A stretch of DNA of 64,000 nucleotides from JAUUZQ01 sp964538375 (GTDB lineage Bacteria > Bacteroidota > Bacteroidia > Bacteroidales > GCA-2748055), in contig CAZIFQ010000016.1 in the NCBI GenBank assembly GCA_964538375.1, forward strand, positions 1 to 64,000, written 5' to 3'. The translations under genes and the position numbers were made by a program. Shown in pieces: positions 45,911-54,791 of the stretch; the stretch's first letter is position 1, and each line of letters opens with the position of its first letter. Under the pieces are notes generated by a model that was not told the origin of the DNA, searched no databases, and saw only the letters and a list, made by a program, of their open reading frames with translations.

Positions 45911-47488
45911 TTAATTATCTTCAATATCAAACCTCACCCAATCCCACGTAAGCTTTCCGGGTATAAGCGATCTGATCGAAACATTATGTTCTTCGTACTT
46001 TCCAAATTCGACAATACCCAGGGTAAGTACTCGATATGGATTACTACTGTTTGCACCTCCTGTTGTAAGGTTCATGTTTCCACCCACTTGCTTACCATCC
46101 AGGAATACCTGTATAGTTGCATTTTCACTTCTGGCTGTGTTGACTCTTATTTGAAATTCATATCTCCCAGTGTATACTTTTGGAAGCTCATAAGAAATTA
46201 AAAAATCCCCGTCTATTTCCAGGTAATCATCATGATCCGCCTTTTCATCAGTAGAACCTTTTTTCCAAATAATTTCCTCAGTACCAGACCAGGTGATAGT
46301 AGTAAAATTATCGAGTTTATTGAAAAAGAATTCTCTTTCCTCATTTCTGACGATATTAATTGCGGGCTCTTCATAAAATTCAAATTGCAATCTCGTTCTT
46401 TCAGGTTCATACAATTCCATTACCCTGTTGATGAGATGCACTGGACCATTTCTGGTTTGAATATTGCTTTCGTTTACTAAGATTTCAATGTAGTCTATAT
46501 AAGTATATGCTGAGTCAGCTTGTGAAAAAATTGAATCAAACTTTGAAACACCCTTATTAATCCTAATGTCAAGACCCATTGTAATTTGTACAGGGAGAGC
46601 TGCAAATGTATTGTAGTTATTGCTTCCATCATAAAGGTCTGAAAGAAAACGGCTTTCTGGAAGTATATGGTAAGCTGCAAATTGATTCAAGGGATTAAGC
46701 TTGTTTGTGTAATCGGTCATCCCTCCACTATAATTCGTCACCAGATCATTCAATGAAGAAATACCCTGCTTATTGAATATGGAATCGGCTTCTACCAGCA
46801 TAGAATAATAATTCGGAATGACTCTACCCTCACTGTCTGTGGTATATTGACCCATGGTATCCCGTACCTCGGTTAAGTCCAGAAGATCTGCAAAAATTGT
46901 ATAATCAGGATTGGTTCTAACCCAATCATACCCGGTCTTAGTGATTGGCTCCAATACCTGGTCAATCACATGGACAACACCATTGGTCATCTGAAGATCT
47001 TTACTTCTGACTAAAGCTTGACCATTGATTTTGAAATAGGTGCTATCCTCTCCATAAATATATGCTATGATAAGATAATCGCCCGTAAGACTTGAATCAG
47101 GCAAGGCTCCAAGAGGAAAATCATTGGATTCTACAGCACTGTTTACAACATGGTACCTGGAAAGTGCCCTGACAAAATCTGTGTCAGCAAGCAAAGAATT
47201 TACATCAGAATAATCACTGTTTGCAGAAATATAGTCGTCAAAAGCTTGATTACTAGGAAGAAACAGGGTGTAGTCACTGCCATTCGGATTATAAGCAGAT
47301 AATGCATCCTTCAATTTACCTGCTTCCATTACAGAAATAAAGCTTGAAAAATCATCGGTGTTTTCATATAAAAAATCGGCGATACTTATATAATTGTCTT
47401 CAGTAACGAAAGTGGTCGGAATCTCTTCACAAGAAGAGAAAAGTATAAGTGCTCCGATTGTTGTTATAATAATGCTATTCCATTTCAT
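45911..47488 (-). CDS. Fasciclin (FAS1)-domain lipoprotein 2
   Basis: Lipoprotein of 525 residues (Cys20, FSSC) with two FAS1 domains: about 35-175 (FSSFISVMEAGKL, DYTLFLPSNQAFDDY, RYHVVNS, NGVVHVIDQVLEP) and about 185-350 (YTIFADLLDLT, AAYHILPESR, NGPVHLINRVMEL). The terminal 170 residues are a beta-sandwich (YEFQIRVNTARSEN, IQVFLDGKQVGG, WDWVRFDIED) like a carbohydrate-binding module. It shares this plan with FAS1 protein 1, which suggests that the two are paralogs. It is placed 21 bases after the SusD of pair 2. Probable role: surface capture of the sulfated polymer. Confidence 0.86.
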   Translation of the reverse strand: MKWNSIIITTIGALILFSSCEEIPTTFVTEDNYISIADFLYENTDDFSSFISVMEAGKLKDALSAYNPNGSDYTLFLPSNQAFDDYISANSDYSDVNSLLADTDFVRALSRYHVVNSAVESNDFPLGALPDSSLTGDYLIIAYIYGEDSTYFKINGQALVRSKDLQMTNGVVHVIDQVLEPITKTGYDWVRTNPDYTIFADLLDLTEVRDTMGQYTTDSEGRVIPNYYSMLVEADSIFNKQGISSLNDLVTNYSGGMTDYTNKLNPLNQFAAYHILPESRFLSDLYDGSNNYNTFAALPVQITMGLDIRINKGVSKFDSIFSQADSAYTYIDYIEILVNESNIQTRNGPVHLINRVMELYEPERTRLQFEFYEEPAINIVRNEEREFFFNKLDNFTTITWSGTEEIIWKKGSTDEKADHDDYLEIDGDFLISYELPKVYTGRYEFQIRVNTARSENATIQVFLDGKQVGGNMNLTTGGANSSNPYRVLTLGIVEFGKYEEHNVSIRSLIPGKLTWDWVRFDIEDN

Positions 47489-47509
47489 CTTTTGCCGAAT
47501 TTGAGATTA

Positions 47510-48970
47510 CTAATCATTAACGTAATACGAATTTTGAACCAGGTTTGCATTTCTCTCCAGTTCATCTTCATAAATCGGTAAATACCAACCGTTTGGGTCA
47601 GATAACTTTGATGCAAGGACCAGTCTTTGTGTTGAATTTGCGTCTTGTATAATAATTTCAATCAATATATTTTTTCGTTGAAAATCATTTCTTCTACCCA
47701 TACGCATTAAATCAAACCAACGCTTTCCCTCGAAAGCAAACTCTTTAGCTCTTTCTTCTAAAATTGCATCCTCAAATGCGTCTTCGGAAGTAGAAATCGT
47801 TAATGGTTCCATCAACGCCCTGGATCTGATTTTGTTGATCTCCTCCTCAGCTTCATTAAACATTCCAAGCTGTGAGTAGGCTTCGGCTTTCATTAAAACA
47901 ATATCCGCATAACGATAAATAATGAAATTTGCCGCTTTTCTGATGGCGCTGGGTCTCGCTGTTTTCTGGTCTGGTGCAACACCTGCATACTTCCATGGTT
48001 TATATTCCAAAAAGTCAGTTGAAATGGATCCAAATCCACGAATTCTTTCCCTTGACAACTCGGGGTCCAATAATCTGATTGCATTGGGACTCGACACATA
48101 GTAATCCAGATTATAAGTATAGTCATACAGCGAATTATTCTGACCATTTCCATCGAATTGTAACTCGAATATACTTTCTAAAGAATTCCCTGGTTGAAAA
48201 ATATCGAACCAGGTAGTGCTTGTCATCAGATAATACTGGTTCAAGGAATCAATATTCTGAATGTATTCCAAACAGTCCTCATACTGAAAATTCCACAAAC
48301 TAATATCGGCAAGAAGGGCATTCAGAGCACCCTTTGTTGCACGACCCTTGGTTTTTTCATTGCTTCCATAATCTGTTGAAATCGATAGGCTGAACTCCTT
48401 AAGATCTTCCACCACATATAATAGAATAGAATCCCCGGGAGTTTTAGGAACATAAAAATCAATATTATCATCTATGGTCGGTTGGGTAATATAGGGGACA
48501 TCCTTAAAGACTCGAACGAGATAAAAATATGCCAGGCTTCTTAAAAATATGGCCTCCGACTGTAGCGACACCATTTGAAATTCTGTGAATGTTGGATCCA
48601 CATTCTCCTCATACATTTTTGGCGCCAGTTCAATTACATTATTGCAGTAATTGATTATCTCATAAAAATCCATCCAGTCAGCAAGTATATTATTGCTGAA
48701 AATAGAACTATTTATTATCTGCTTCTCGTAGTTGGGAGCCTCATCAGCATCGATCATATCCGCCCTGATTTCTCCATATAGGAAGAGTTTCTCATCCATG
48801 ATAGCGAACTTTGAATACGCACCTAATAGTGTTGCTTCTACATCCTCTTTTGTCTTCCAGTATTCATCAAATACAAGTCCGTCAGGTGGCAACAATTCCA
48901 GCCAATCACATGATTTAACAGATGATAGCACAACCAGTAATAGAATCATATATATTTTTAGTCTGCTCAT
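47510..48970 (-). CDS. SusD/RagB-like outer-membrane glycan-binding lipoprotein (pair 2)
   Basis: SusD-family protein of 486 residues, lipoprotein Cys21 (VKSC). Typical N-terminal DWLELLPPDGLVFDEYW and TKEDVEATLLGAYSKF segments, TPR-like helices, and the C-terminal hallmark EFAFEGKRWFDLMRMGRR followed by a YLPIYEDELERN end. It pairs with the SusC encoded 10 bases upstream. Of the two SusDs here it is the standard-sized one. Confidence 0.95.
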   Translation of the reverse strand: MSRLKIYMILLLVVLSSVKSCDWLELLPPDGLVFDEYWKTKEDVEATLLGAYSKFAIMDEKLFLYGEIRADMIDADEAPNYEKQIINSSIFSNNILADWMDFYEIINYCNNVIELAPKMYEENVDPTFTEFQMVSLQSEAIFLRSLAYFYLVRVFKDVPYITQPTIDDNIDFYVPKTPGDSILLYVVEDLKEFSLSISTDYGSNEKTKGRATKGALNALLADISLWNFQYEDCLEYIQNIDSLNQYYLMTSTTWFDIFQPGNSLESIFELQFDGNGQNNSLYDYTYNLDYYVSSPNAIRLLDPELSRERIRGFGSISTDFLEYKPWKYAGVAPDQKTARPSAIRKAANFIIYRYADIVLMKAEAYSQLGMFNEAEEEINKIRSRALMEPLTISTSEDAFEDAILEERAKEFAFEGKRWFDLMRMGRRNDFQRKNILIEIIIQDANSTQRLVLASKLSDPNGWYLPIYEDELERNANLVQNSYYVND

Positions 48971-48980
48971 AATAAAACAT

Positions 48981-51900
48981 TTAAAACTTTACTGTAATGA
49001 TAGCTGAATACAACCTTGGAGTAGGTGTCAATCCATTATCCGTACCAAACCAGAATGGATCCTCCATTACCTGACTGATTTCAGGGTCCTGGCCACTATA
49101 ATTTGTGAAAGTCAGAATCTTTCTCAAGTTTATGGAAACCTCAATTGCCTCAACATTAATTCTCTTGGTAAATCCATTATTTCTTAGGCTGTATCCAAAG
49201 GTCACGTTATTCAACCTGAGGAAATCACCAGCTTCAACGTAACGATCTGATCCCAGATTATTTGCAGGATGGAGGTAGTAGGCCCTTGGGAGCATATTTG
49301 GATTATCAACTCCCTGTCCATCTCTTCTCCAACGATGCAACACAGCTTTACTCTGATTATTTCGATTAAGCATACCTTCTGTATCCATTGCTATTTCGTT
49401 AACAATTTCAAAACCTGTTCTGTAAGCAAATTGCATGGATGCTTTGAAATTCTTATAGTTACCATTCCATCCAAATCCACCAAAAACATCAGGGTTTGAG
49501 TCTCCCAGGTGATAAGCATCATATATATCTATTACTCCGTCAAAATTTTTATCGCGATATTTTGCATCTCCGGCCTGGAATAATGTACCATCAGTGAAAG
49601 TCATTGGGATTGGTTCATTATTTGCATCATACATGATCTCGCCCTGCTCATTTCTTGCGTAAGCATCTTCGGTGGTTGGATAAACACCTTCGTAAATAAA
49701 ACCATAGAATGACCCAATTGGTTGCCCAATATTTGCTTGTGTGGGGAAAACTCCATTTGCCACAACATCTCCCCTGATGTTGTTAAAATTGGCCGGGAAT
49801 TCGAGGAAGGAGTTTCGGTTTCGTGAGATATTGAAGTTAACCACTATATTGAGATCCTTCTTTTTAACAACATAATATCGGGCAAATGCTTCCCATCCTA
49901 TATTTCGAACCTTTCCTCCATTGTACCACTTCAGAGATGTGAATCCCGAGGTCCTTGGAATCTTGTATCCTTTCCAAAGCAAATCATGCGTGATCTTATC
50001 ATACAACTCAGCAGTTACAGACAATCTATTCTTAAACATCGACAAATCTATTCCCAGGTTATATGATTCAATTGTCTGCCATTTCAAATTAGTGAGTTGA
50101 ACCTGTGTAGGGATTACGATTGTACCATCGATATACTGACTTGGGTTTGTTGTGTTGAATATTCCATGGCGAGCATAGGCGTCTTTGGGTTGTTTACCTG
50201 CTTGGCCATAAGCAAATCTAATTTTCCCATCATTCAGGAATTTGGCTGATTGAAGGAAGTCTTCTTTAGAGAACCTCCATGCAACTGACACGCTAGGGAA
50301 AAAGCCCATGCGATTATTTGCTCCAAATTTTGAATTTGCATCCGCACGAGCAATCAAAGATACTATATATCGGTCCTTTAGCTTATAATTTACGCTAAGC
50401 AAACTTCCAATAGCACGAGTGGCAGAGGATCCTGAAGCCAATTTGTTTACCGGCGCACTAACAGCTGGATCGACTATAGAGATACTCGGTCCATTCCTTG
50501 TCTCAATTTTTGCATATTCTTTATTATATTGGTCAACCTGAAACATCAATCGTCCTGATAACTCATGGGTTCTATTACTTATTGGAGCGTACGAAATAAG
50601 TGTTCTTGATGAGATTTTCCGACTGTTGGAGTTATTTTCTGAAGCATAGTTCACTTTCTGGTCAAGCCAGTCCACACCAAGAGCTGAATATGGCAAGAAT
50701 ACATTCAACTTATTTCCCTCATACTGAAAAGACACTGTCTCATGGATGTTAACCTTCTTGCTTACAGCATATTTCAGAACAAATGAATTCTGAAATTTAT
50801 TTGATTTCACATCCCAGTTACTCAGATTTGCAATGGCAACAGGATTGAAATATACTGCTCCATCACCCTGAAAACTTTCAAGAGGAGTAAAATATTCACC
50901 TGTCAGATCACCATTTGCATCATGCTCATATATAGCCATATTGGGAGCTTTTACATAAGCCATTCTTCTCACGTTCAGAATATCCTTTACCCCGTCTCCC
51001 GTAACATCTTCCTTTGTTCTCCAATTACCATCCCTGTAGCTATTCGTATAATCAAAATTTACTGAAAAACGTAATTTCTTTGACAAGGTATAGTCCAGAT
51101 TAATCCTTGTGGTTAACCTGTCAAAACCCTCATTTACTGTTGTCCCAATCTCATTACTTGCATTCAACGACACATAGTAGAGTGTCTTATCTCCTCCACC
51201 ACTCAATTTAAAGAAATGATCATGCGAAAAACCTGTTTGAGTAATCTCTTTTACCCAATCAGTATTTGCAGAATAATTATAATAATCATAGAAATCCGGA
51301 TCATTTGCAATCTCATCAGGTATTTCAAATGCACCTTCTGCATTGTGAAGTTCTTCCAGCATCAACATACTGTATTCATTACCTGTAAGCATAGGAATTG
51401 AAGGAGGAGCTTGCGTTATGGTCATTTTGTAGTTATAATTAAACCGTGTCTTTCCCTTTGATCCCCTGTTGGTAGTGATCATCAATACACCATCAGCTCC
51501 CTGTGACCCCCATACAGCAGTAGATGCTGCGTCTTTTAAAACTTCAACAGACTTTATATCCTGTGGTGCAATGCTAACCAGGAATCCCAAATCTTCAACA
51601 TCGGCAGAACCAAAATCAAAATCTGAACCACTGGATATGTTTTGTGCAATACCATCAACCACAATTAATGGATTTGAATCTCCCAATGAGCCAAGTCCCC
51701 TGATTACGATTTGTGATCCACTACCTGGTGCACCTCCAGAAACAATATCAAGTCCTGCAACTTGCCCTTGTAATGCATCAGCAGCAGAGGTAACACTTAC
51801 ATTACTAATGTCCGATAAATCTACTTTCACGGTAGAGGTAGCCCGGTCACGTTGACTCGCTCCAGTCATTGGGTCTTTAGCTGAACCAATAATTACTACG

Positions 51901-52229
51901 TCCTCCAGTGCTATGGCTGCTGAACCCAGTTCGATATTTATTTCAGTTCGATCTCCTGGCTCTTCCACTTTGTTCTCATAGCCTATAAAACTATATTTTA
52001 AGCGTGATTGACTGCTTGTCAGTTTTAAAGCATAGTTTCCGTTGTAGTCAGTAATAGTACCATTGATTACCCTTTCGTTGATATCAATTTCAACAATGGT
52101 CGCACCTGGAATTGACTCACCTGTACCTTCTTCAACGACCCGACCTCGAATAATTCTATCCTGGGCAAAAATACTATTTGAAGACCCAATTATGAGTATG
52201 CCAAGAATCAGTAATACTATTCTTTTCAT
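48981..52229 (-). CDS. SusC-like TonB-dependent outer-membrane transporter (pair 2)
   Basis: TonB-dependent receptor of 1082 residues. After the signal peptide (ends IFAQ) a carboxypeptidase-regulatory-like domain (about 27-105: IRGRVVEEGTGESIPGATIVE) leads to a TonB-box region (LEDVVIIG) and plug (about 120-255: ALQGQVAGLDIVSGG, NPLIVVDGIAQN, VLKDAASTAVWGSQGADG). The barrel ends with YSAIITVKF. Compared with pair 1 it keeps the classic plug signature. It begins only 2 bases after the FAS1 protein 3 stop, so it is cotranscribed with it. Confidence 0.95.
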   Translation of the reverse strand: MKRIVLLILGILIIGSSNSIFAQDRIIRGRVVEEGTGESIPGATIVEIDINERVINGTITDYNGNYALKLTSSQSRLKYSFIGYENKVEEPGDRTEINIELGSAAIALEDVVIIGSAKDPMTGASQRDRATSTVKVDLSDISNVSVTSAADALQGQVAGLDIVSGGAPGSGSQIVIRGLGSLGDSNPLIVVDGIAQNISSGSDFDFGSADVEDLGFLVSIAPQDIKSVEVLKDAASTAVWGSQGADGVLMITTNRGSKGKTRFNYNYKMTITQAPPSIPMLTGNEYSMLMLEELHNAEGAFEIPDEIANDPDFYDYYNYSANTDWVKEITQTGFSHDHFFKLSGGGDKTLYYVSLNASNEIGTTVNEGFDRLTTRINLDYTLSKKLRFSVNFDYTNSYRDGNWRTKEDVTGDGVKDILNVRRMAYVKAPNMAIYEHDANGDLTGEYFTPLESFQGDGAVYFNPVAIANLSNWDVKSNKFQNSFVLKYAVSKKVNIHETVSFQYEGNKLNVFLPYSALGVDWLDQKVNYASENNSNSRKISSRTLISYAPISNRTHELSGRLMFQVDQYNKEYAKIETRNGPSISIVDPAVSAPVNKLASGSSATRAIGSLLSVNYKLKDRYIVSLIARADANSKFGANNRMGFFPSVSVAWRFSKEDFLQSAKFLNDGKIRFAYGQAGKQPKDAYARHGIFNTTNPSQYIDGTIVIPTQVQLTNLKWQTIESYNLGIDLSMFKNRLSVTAELYDKITHDLLWKGYKIPRTSGFTSLKWYNGGKVRNIGWEAFARYYVVKKKDLNIVVNFNISRNRNSFLEFPANFNNIRGDVVANGVFPTQANIGQPIGSFYGFIYEGVYPTTEDAYARNEQGEIMYDANNEPIPMTFTDGTLFQAGDAKYRDKNFDGVIDIYDAYHLGDSNPDVFGGFGWNGNYKNFKASMQFAYRTGFEIVNEIAMDTEGMLNRNNQSKAVLHRWRRDGQGVDNPNMLPRAYYLHPANNLGSDRYVEAGDFLRLNNVTFGYSLRNNGFTKRINVEAIEVSINLRKILTFTNYSGQDPEISQVMEDPFWFGTDNGLTPTPRLYSAIITVKF

Positions 52230-52231
52230 TG

Positions 52232-54520
52232 TTAACGCTTTAATAAGACAGTATCAATTTCATGAATGACTCCATTCGTAACATAGTTATCATAAGCTCC
52301 GTTAGTTGATAAATTTACCGCAGTCATCATATTTGTTGTAGAATCATTTTCAAAAATATCAGTAATGTGACCCCCATCTACATTATAAAGCTCAATCAAA
52401 TCAGGAGAAGGCCTAATATCCAACATAGAATATTCTGTATTAAATACAGTTGAACTCTCATCAAGTCTTAATGTCTCATACTCCCTCGAAAGCTTGTTTC
52501 CATCAGTAAAAATAAGCTCACCCCGTATAAAATGATACTTGATAAATTGCTGAAGCTCTTCGGTTGTCAGTGTATCGGTATTATAATTATTAAGTGCACT
52601 GTCTGTAGGAAGAAATACCGTATAGTATTCGGATTCATTAATGAAATTAAATTTATTGTAAACATCATCAACAAAACCTGCATCGTGGATAAGTTCAAAA
52701 AACCTCGTACTTTCAAACGCACCAAAAAAGGTGAGTCTTGGGAAATACAGCCAACCATTCACCTCATATGTTACACCATTATCAATATCCTCTTCTAATT
52801 CTGTGGGACTCACATATATTGTTGAATCACCCTGATATCCGAAATTACTTACTACACCTCCCGTAACAGTGGGGCCACCAGTTTCAGGATGATTCTCGGA
52901 ATTATACACAATAAAATTACCCGCCAGATTTTTAATGAATTCTTTTCTGGCAATCTTTTTTGGCACCCATTCCCCAACCTGGCCAAGCATCTGAAATGTA
53001 AGATCATATTTATTTCGCCTGGTTGATTTGGGTGGATAATCACTTCGGTCAAATGATGACACGTCCAGATTACGAGGATTTGAAATATTGGGTGATATCG
53101 ACAAGCTGGAATCATACTCAAGATATGTGTCTGGCAAAACAAAAAATGAATAGTTAGCATTTCTGCGCTTTATCGCCGGTAGAATATTGGTATATTCCAC
53201 AGCGTACATAAATGTCTGATAACCCGGCCGCAAATATACAGGACCAGCTACGGATGAAAATGCACGGGGAACGATAGCCTTATTAGTACCGTAAAAAGTT
53301 GCATTGCTACCATAAATCTTATCAACGATATTATCCTGATCAATATAAATACTGTCATCTTCGCCATTTATAAACCCTCCTTTTATATCCGAAAGATACA
53401 CCGGATTTTTACTCATATGTGAGTTAACAATGATCCGCTTCACATTTTCGGGCGTTGTACCGTAACTGGGCCAATGAGGGAATCCGCTGCTTGCTGTAAC
53501 CACATCATCGATAAGCTCCTGCATAGCATCGTTGGTTGGAGCAATAATACCATAGTGATAACGTAAAGTACTAACTGGGTCAACTGCATCTCGGCCAGTA
53601 AGCTCCTCGTGAATATCAAATACCAGGCTGTTATAATCAAGGTTATACAAGGTTGGTACATCCAGCCCCATGGAGGCTCCCGGCTGCTTATTTGTTTCAA
53701 CAGTATTTTCGCTGAATTGAGGAAAGAGATAAATAGCATTCAAAAATGTACTATACGAATTTTCATCTTCCTGATTTTCCAGGATCTGTTCAACATTTTT
53801 TAATGGATTAACTACTTGATCAACTTTATAAATAAATCCATTTTCTGCAAAATAATCTTCTTTATATAACCTTGCATTCCCAAAAAAGATCTCACCGGGT
53901 TCATAGGCTCTCCCAAAAAAATCAGCAAAATCATCTGACCTAACATCAGCAATACTCATGTATTCGTCAAAAAACAAGGGTACATATTTCCTGGAGGAGC
54001 TAAATACTGTTCGATTACTATTACTGTTCGTTGAATCAACAATCGTGGCTATTTCCCTTTCAATAATGATAAAATATTTCCTATTGCCATCTTTTAGCAA
54101 GGTTTGTCTCTTATAACCCCAGGGCTCATTATTGTACTGATCTCTCCTGTCTATCCAACCATTTACATCCAGGCTCTGAAGTTGCACTCTACTCCATGGA
54201 TTTTGTATAATATGGTACTTTACTAATTCAAGAATGTCTTCGTGAGGAATATCCCCGATCGAAGTGTATTTTCCACTCATGAAGGAACGAAATGCTTCAT
54301 TCTCAGGAGCAAAAATGGTGTAACTACCGCTAAAATCCAGGATAGTATCGTAACCACTTTTCTCAATGGCTACGATAAAAGAGTCAATGCCTGGAACTGT
54401 TTTTAACTGTGTGTACAATTTACCTTCCAGCCAATCAGGTCTTTCAAATTTATCAAACTCCTTCCTACAGGAAACAAGAGATATTGTGATAAGAAGCAAG
54501 AGCAATATTCTATTTTTCAT
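52232..54520 (-). CDS. Fasciclin (FAS1)-domain lipoprotein 3, first gene of the SusCD operon
   Basis: Lipoprotein of 762 residues (Cys18, LVSC) with three or four FAS1-like units. Unit 1 is about 35-245 (IDSFIVAIEKSGYDT, YTIFAPENEAFRSF, KYHIIQNPW). A second unit starts near 265 (TFLNAIYLFPQ) with IIAPTNDAMQELID around 345. A clear terminal unit (about 610-760) has YYTVFLPTDSALNNYN, IKYHFIRGEL and NGVIHEIDTVL. Unlike FAS1 proteins 1 and 2 it has no C-terminal beta-sandwich module. Being encoded first and 2 bases from SusC, it is likely made in fixed ratio with the transporter and could be a surface capture subunit of that complex. Confidence 0.86.
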   Translation of the reverse strand: MKNRILLLLLITISLVSCRKEFDKFERPDWLEGKLYTQLKTVPGIDSFIVAIEKSGYDTILDFSGSYTIFAPENEAFRSFMSGKYTSIGDIPHEDILELVKYHIIQNPWSRVQLQSLDVNGWIDRRDQYNNEPWGYKRQTLLKDGNRKYFIIIEREIATIVDSTNSNSNRTVFSSSRKYVPLFFDEYMSIADVRSDDFADFFGRAYEPGEIFFGNARLYKEDYFAENGFIYKVDQVVNPLKNVEQILENQEDENSYSTFLNAIYLFPQFSENTVETNKQPGASMGLDVPTLYNLDYNSLVFDIHEELTGRDAVDPVSTLRYHYGIIAPTNDAMQELIDDVVTASSGFPHWPSYGTTPENVKRIIVNSHMSKNPVYLSDIKGGFINGEDDSIYIDQDNIVDKIYGSNATFYGTNKAIVPRAFSSVAGPVYLRPGYQTFMYAVEYTNILPAIKRRNANYSFFVLPDTYLEYDSSLSISPNISNPRNLDVSSFDRSDYPPKSTRRNKYDLTFQMLGQVGEWVPKKIARKEFIKNLAGNFIVYNSENHPETGGPTVTGGVVSNFGYQGDSTIYVSPTELEEDIDNGVTYEVNGWLYFPRLTFFGAFESTRFFELIHDAGFVDDVYNKFNFINESEYYTVFLPTDSALNNYNTDTLTTEELQQFIKYHFIRGELIFTDGNKLSREYETLRLDESSTVFNTEYSMLDIRPSPDLIELYNVDGGHITDIFENDSTTNMMTAVNLSTNGAYDNYVTNGVIHEIDTVLLKR

Positions 54521-54555
54521 TTGCTTACTGTTTAGTCATTAGCCCAGTACGAAAA

Positions 54556-54563
54556 CAAAACTA
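54556..54563 (-). promoter_or_regulatory. -7 box of the FAS1-SusC-SusD operon promoter
   Basis: On the minus strand this reads TAGTTTTG, an exact match to TAnnTTTG. It implies a transcript start about 7 bases downstream and a leader of about 30 bases before the ATG at 54520. A TTTTTCGG segment about 23-30 bases further upstream is an imperfect -33 element. It is the best promoter seen for the seven-gene operon 54520-39257, and no comparable box lies in the short internal gaps. Confidence 0.6.
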
Positions 54564-54737
54564 GAATAAATTAATTCCGGACCCCGAAAAAGATACTAAT
54601 AAATATATGGTGCAATTTTGTTTTCATCAAGTGTAAGTACCCAAAAATAAAGTAATATAATGTACGCTGGGATAAAATATATGTATTCATCTGTATGAAA
54701 TATCAAGCAATATCATTCATATCCAATGATTTATATT

Positions 54738-54773
54738 AAAAAGGGGGTGTCTTAAACAAGTCACCCCCTTTTT
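54738..54773 (-). terminator. Strong rho-independent terminator after the 1297-residue protein
   Basis: Perfect 12-bp stem (AAAAAGGGGGTG with its complement CACCCCCTTTTT), a T-T mismatch, three further base pairs and an AAAC loop. The T tract makes it work on the minus strand for the gene ending at 54792; it also insulates the SusCD operon promoter just downstream. Confidence 0.9.
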
Positions 54774-54791
54774 ATCAAAAATCTGCGATTA

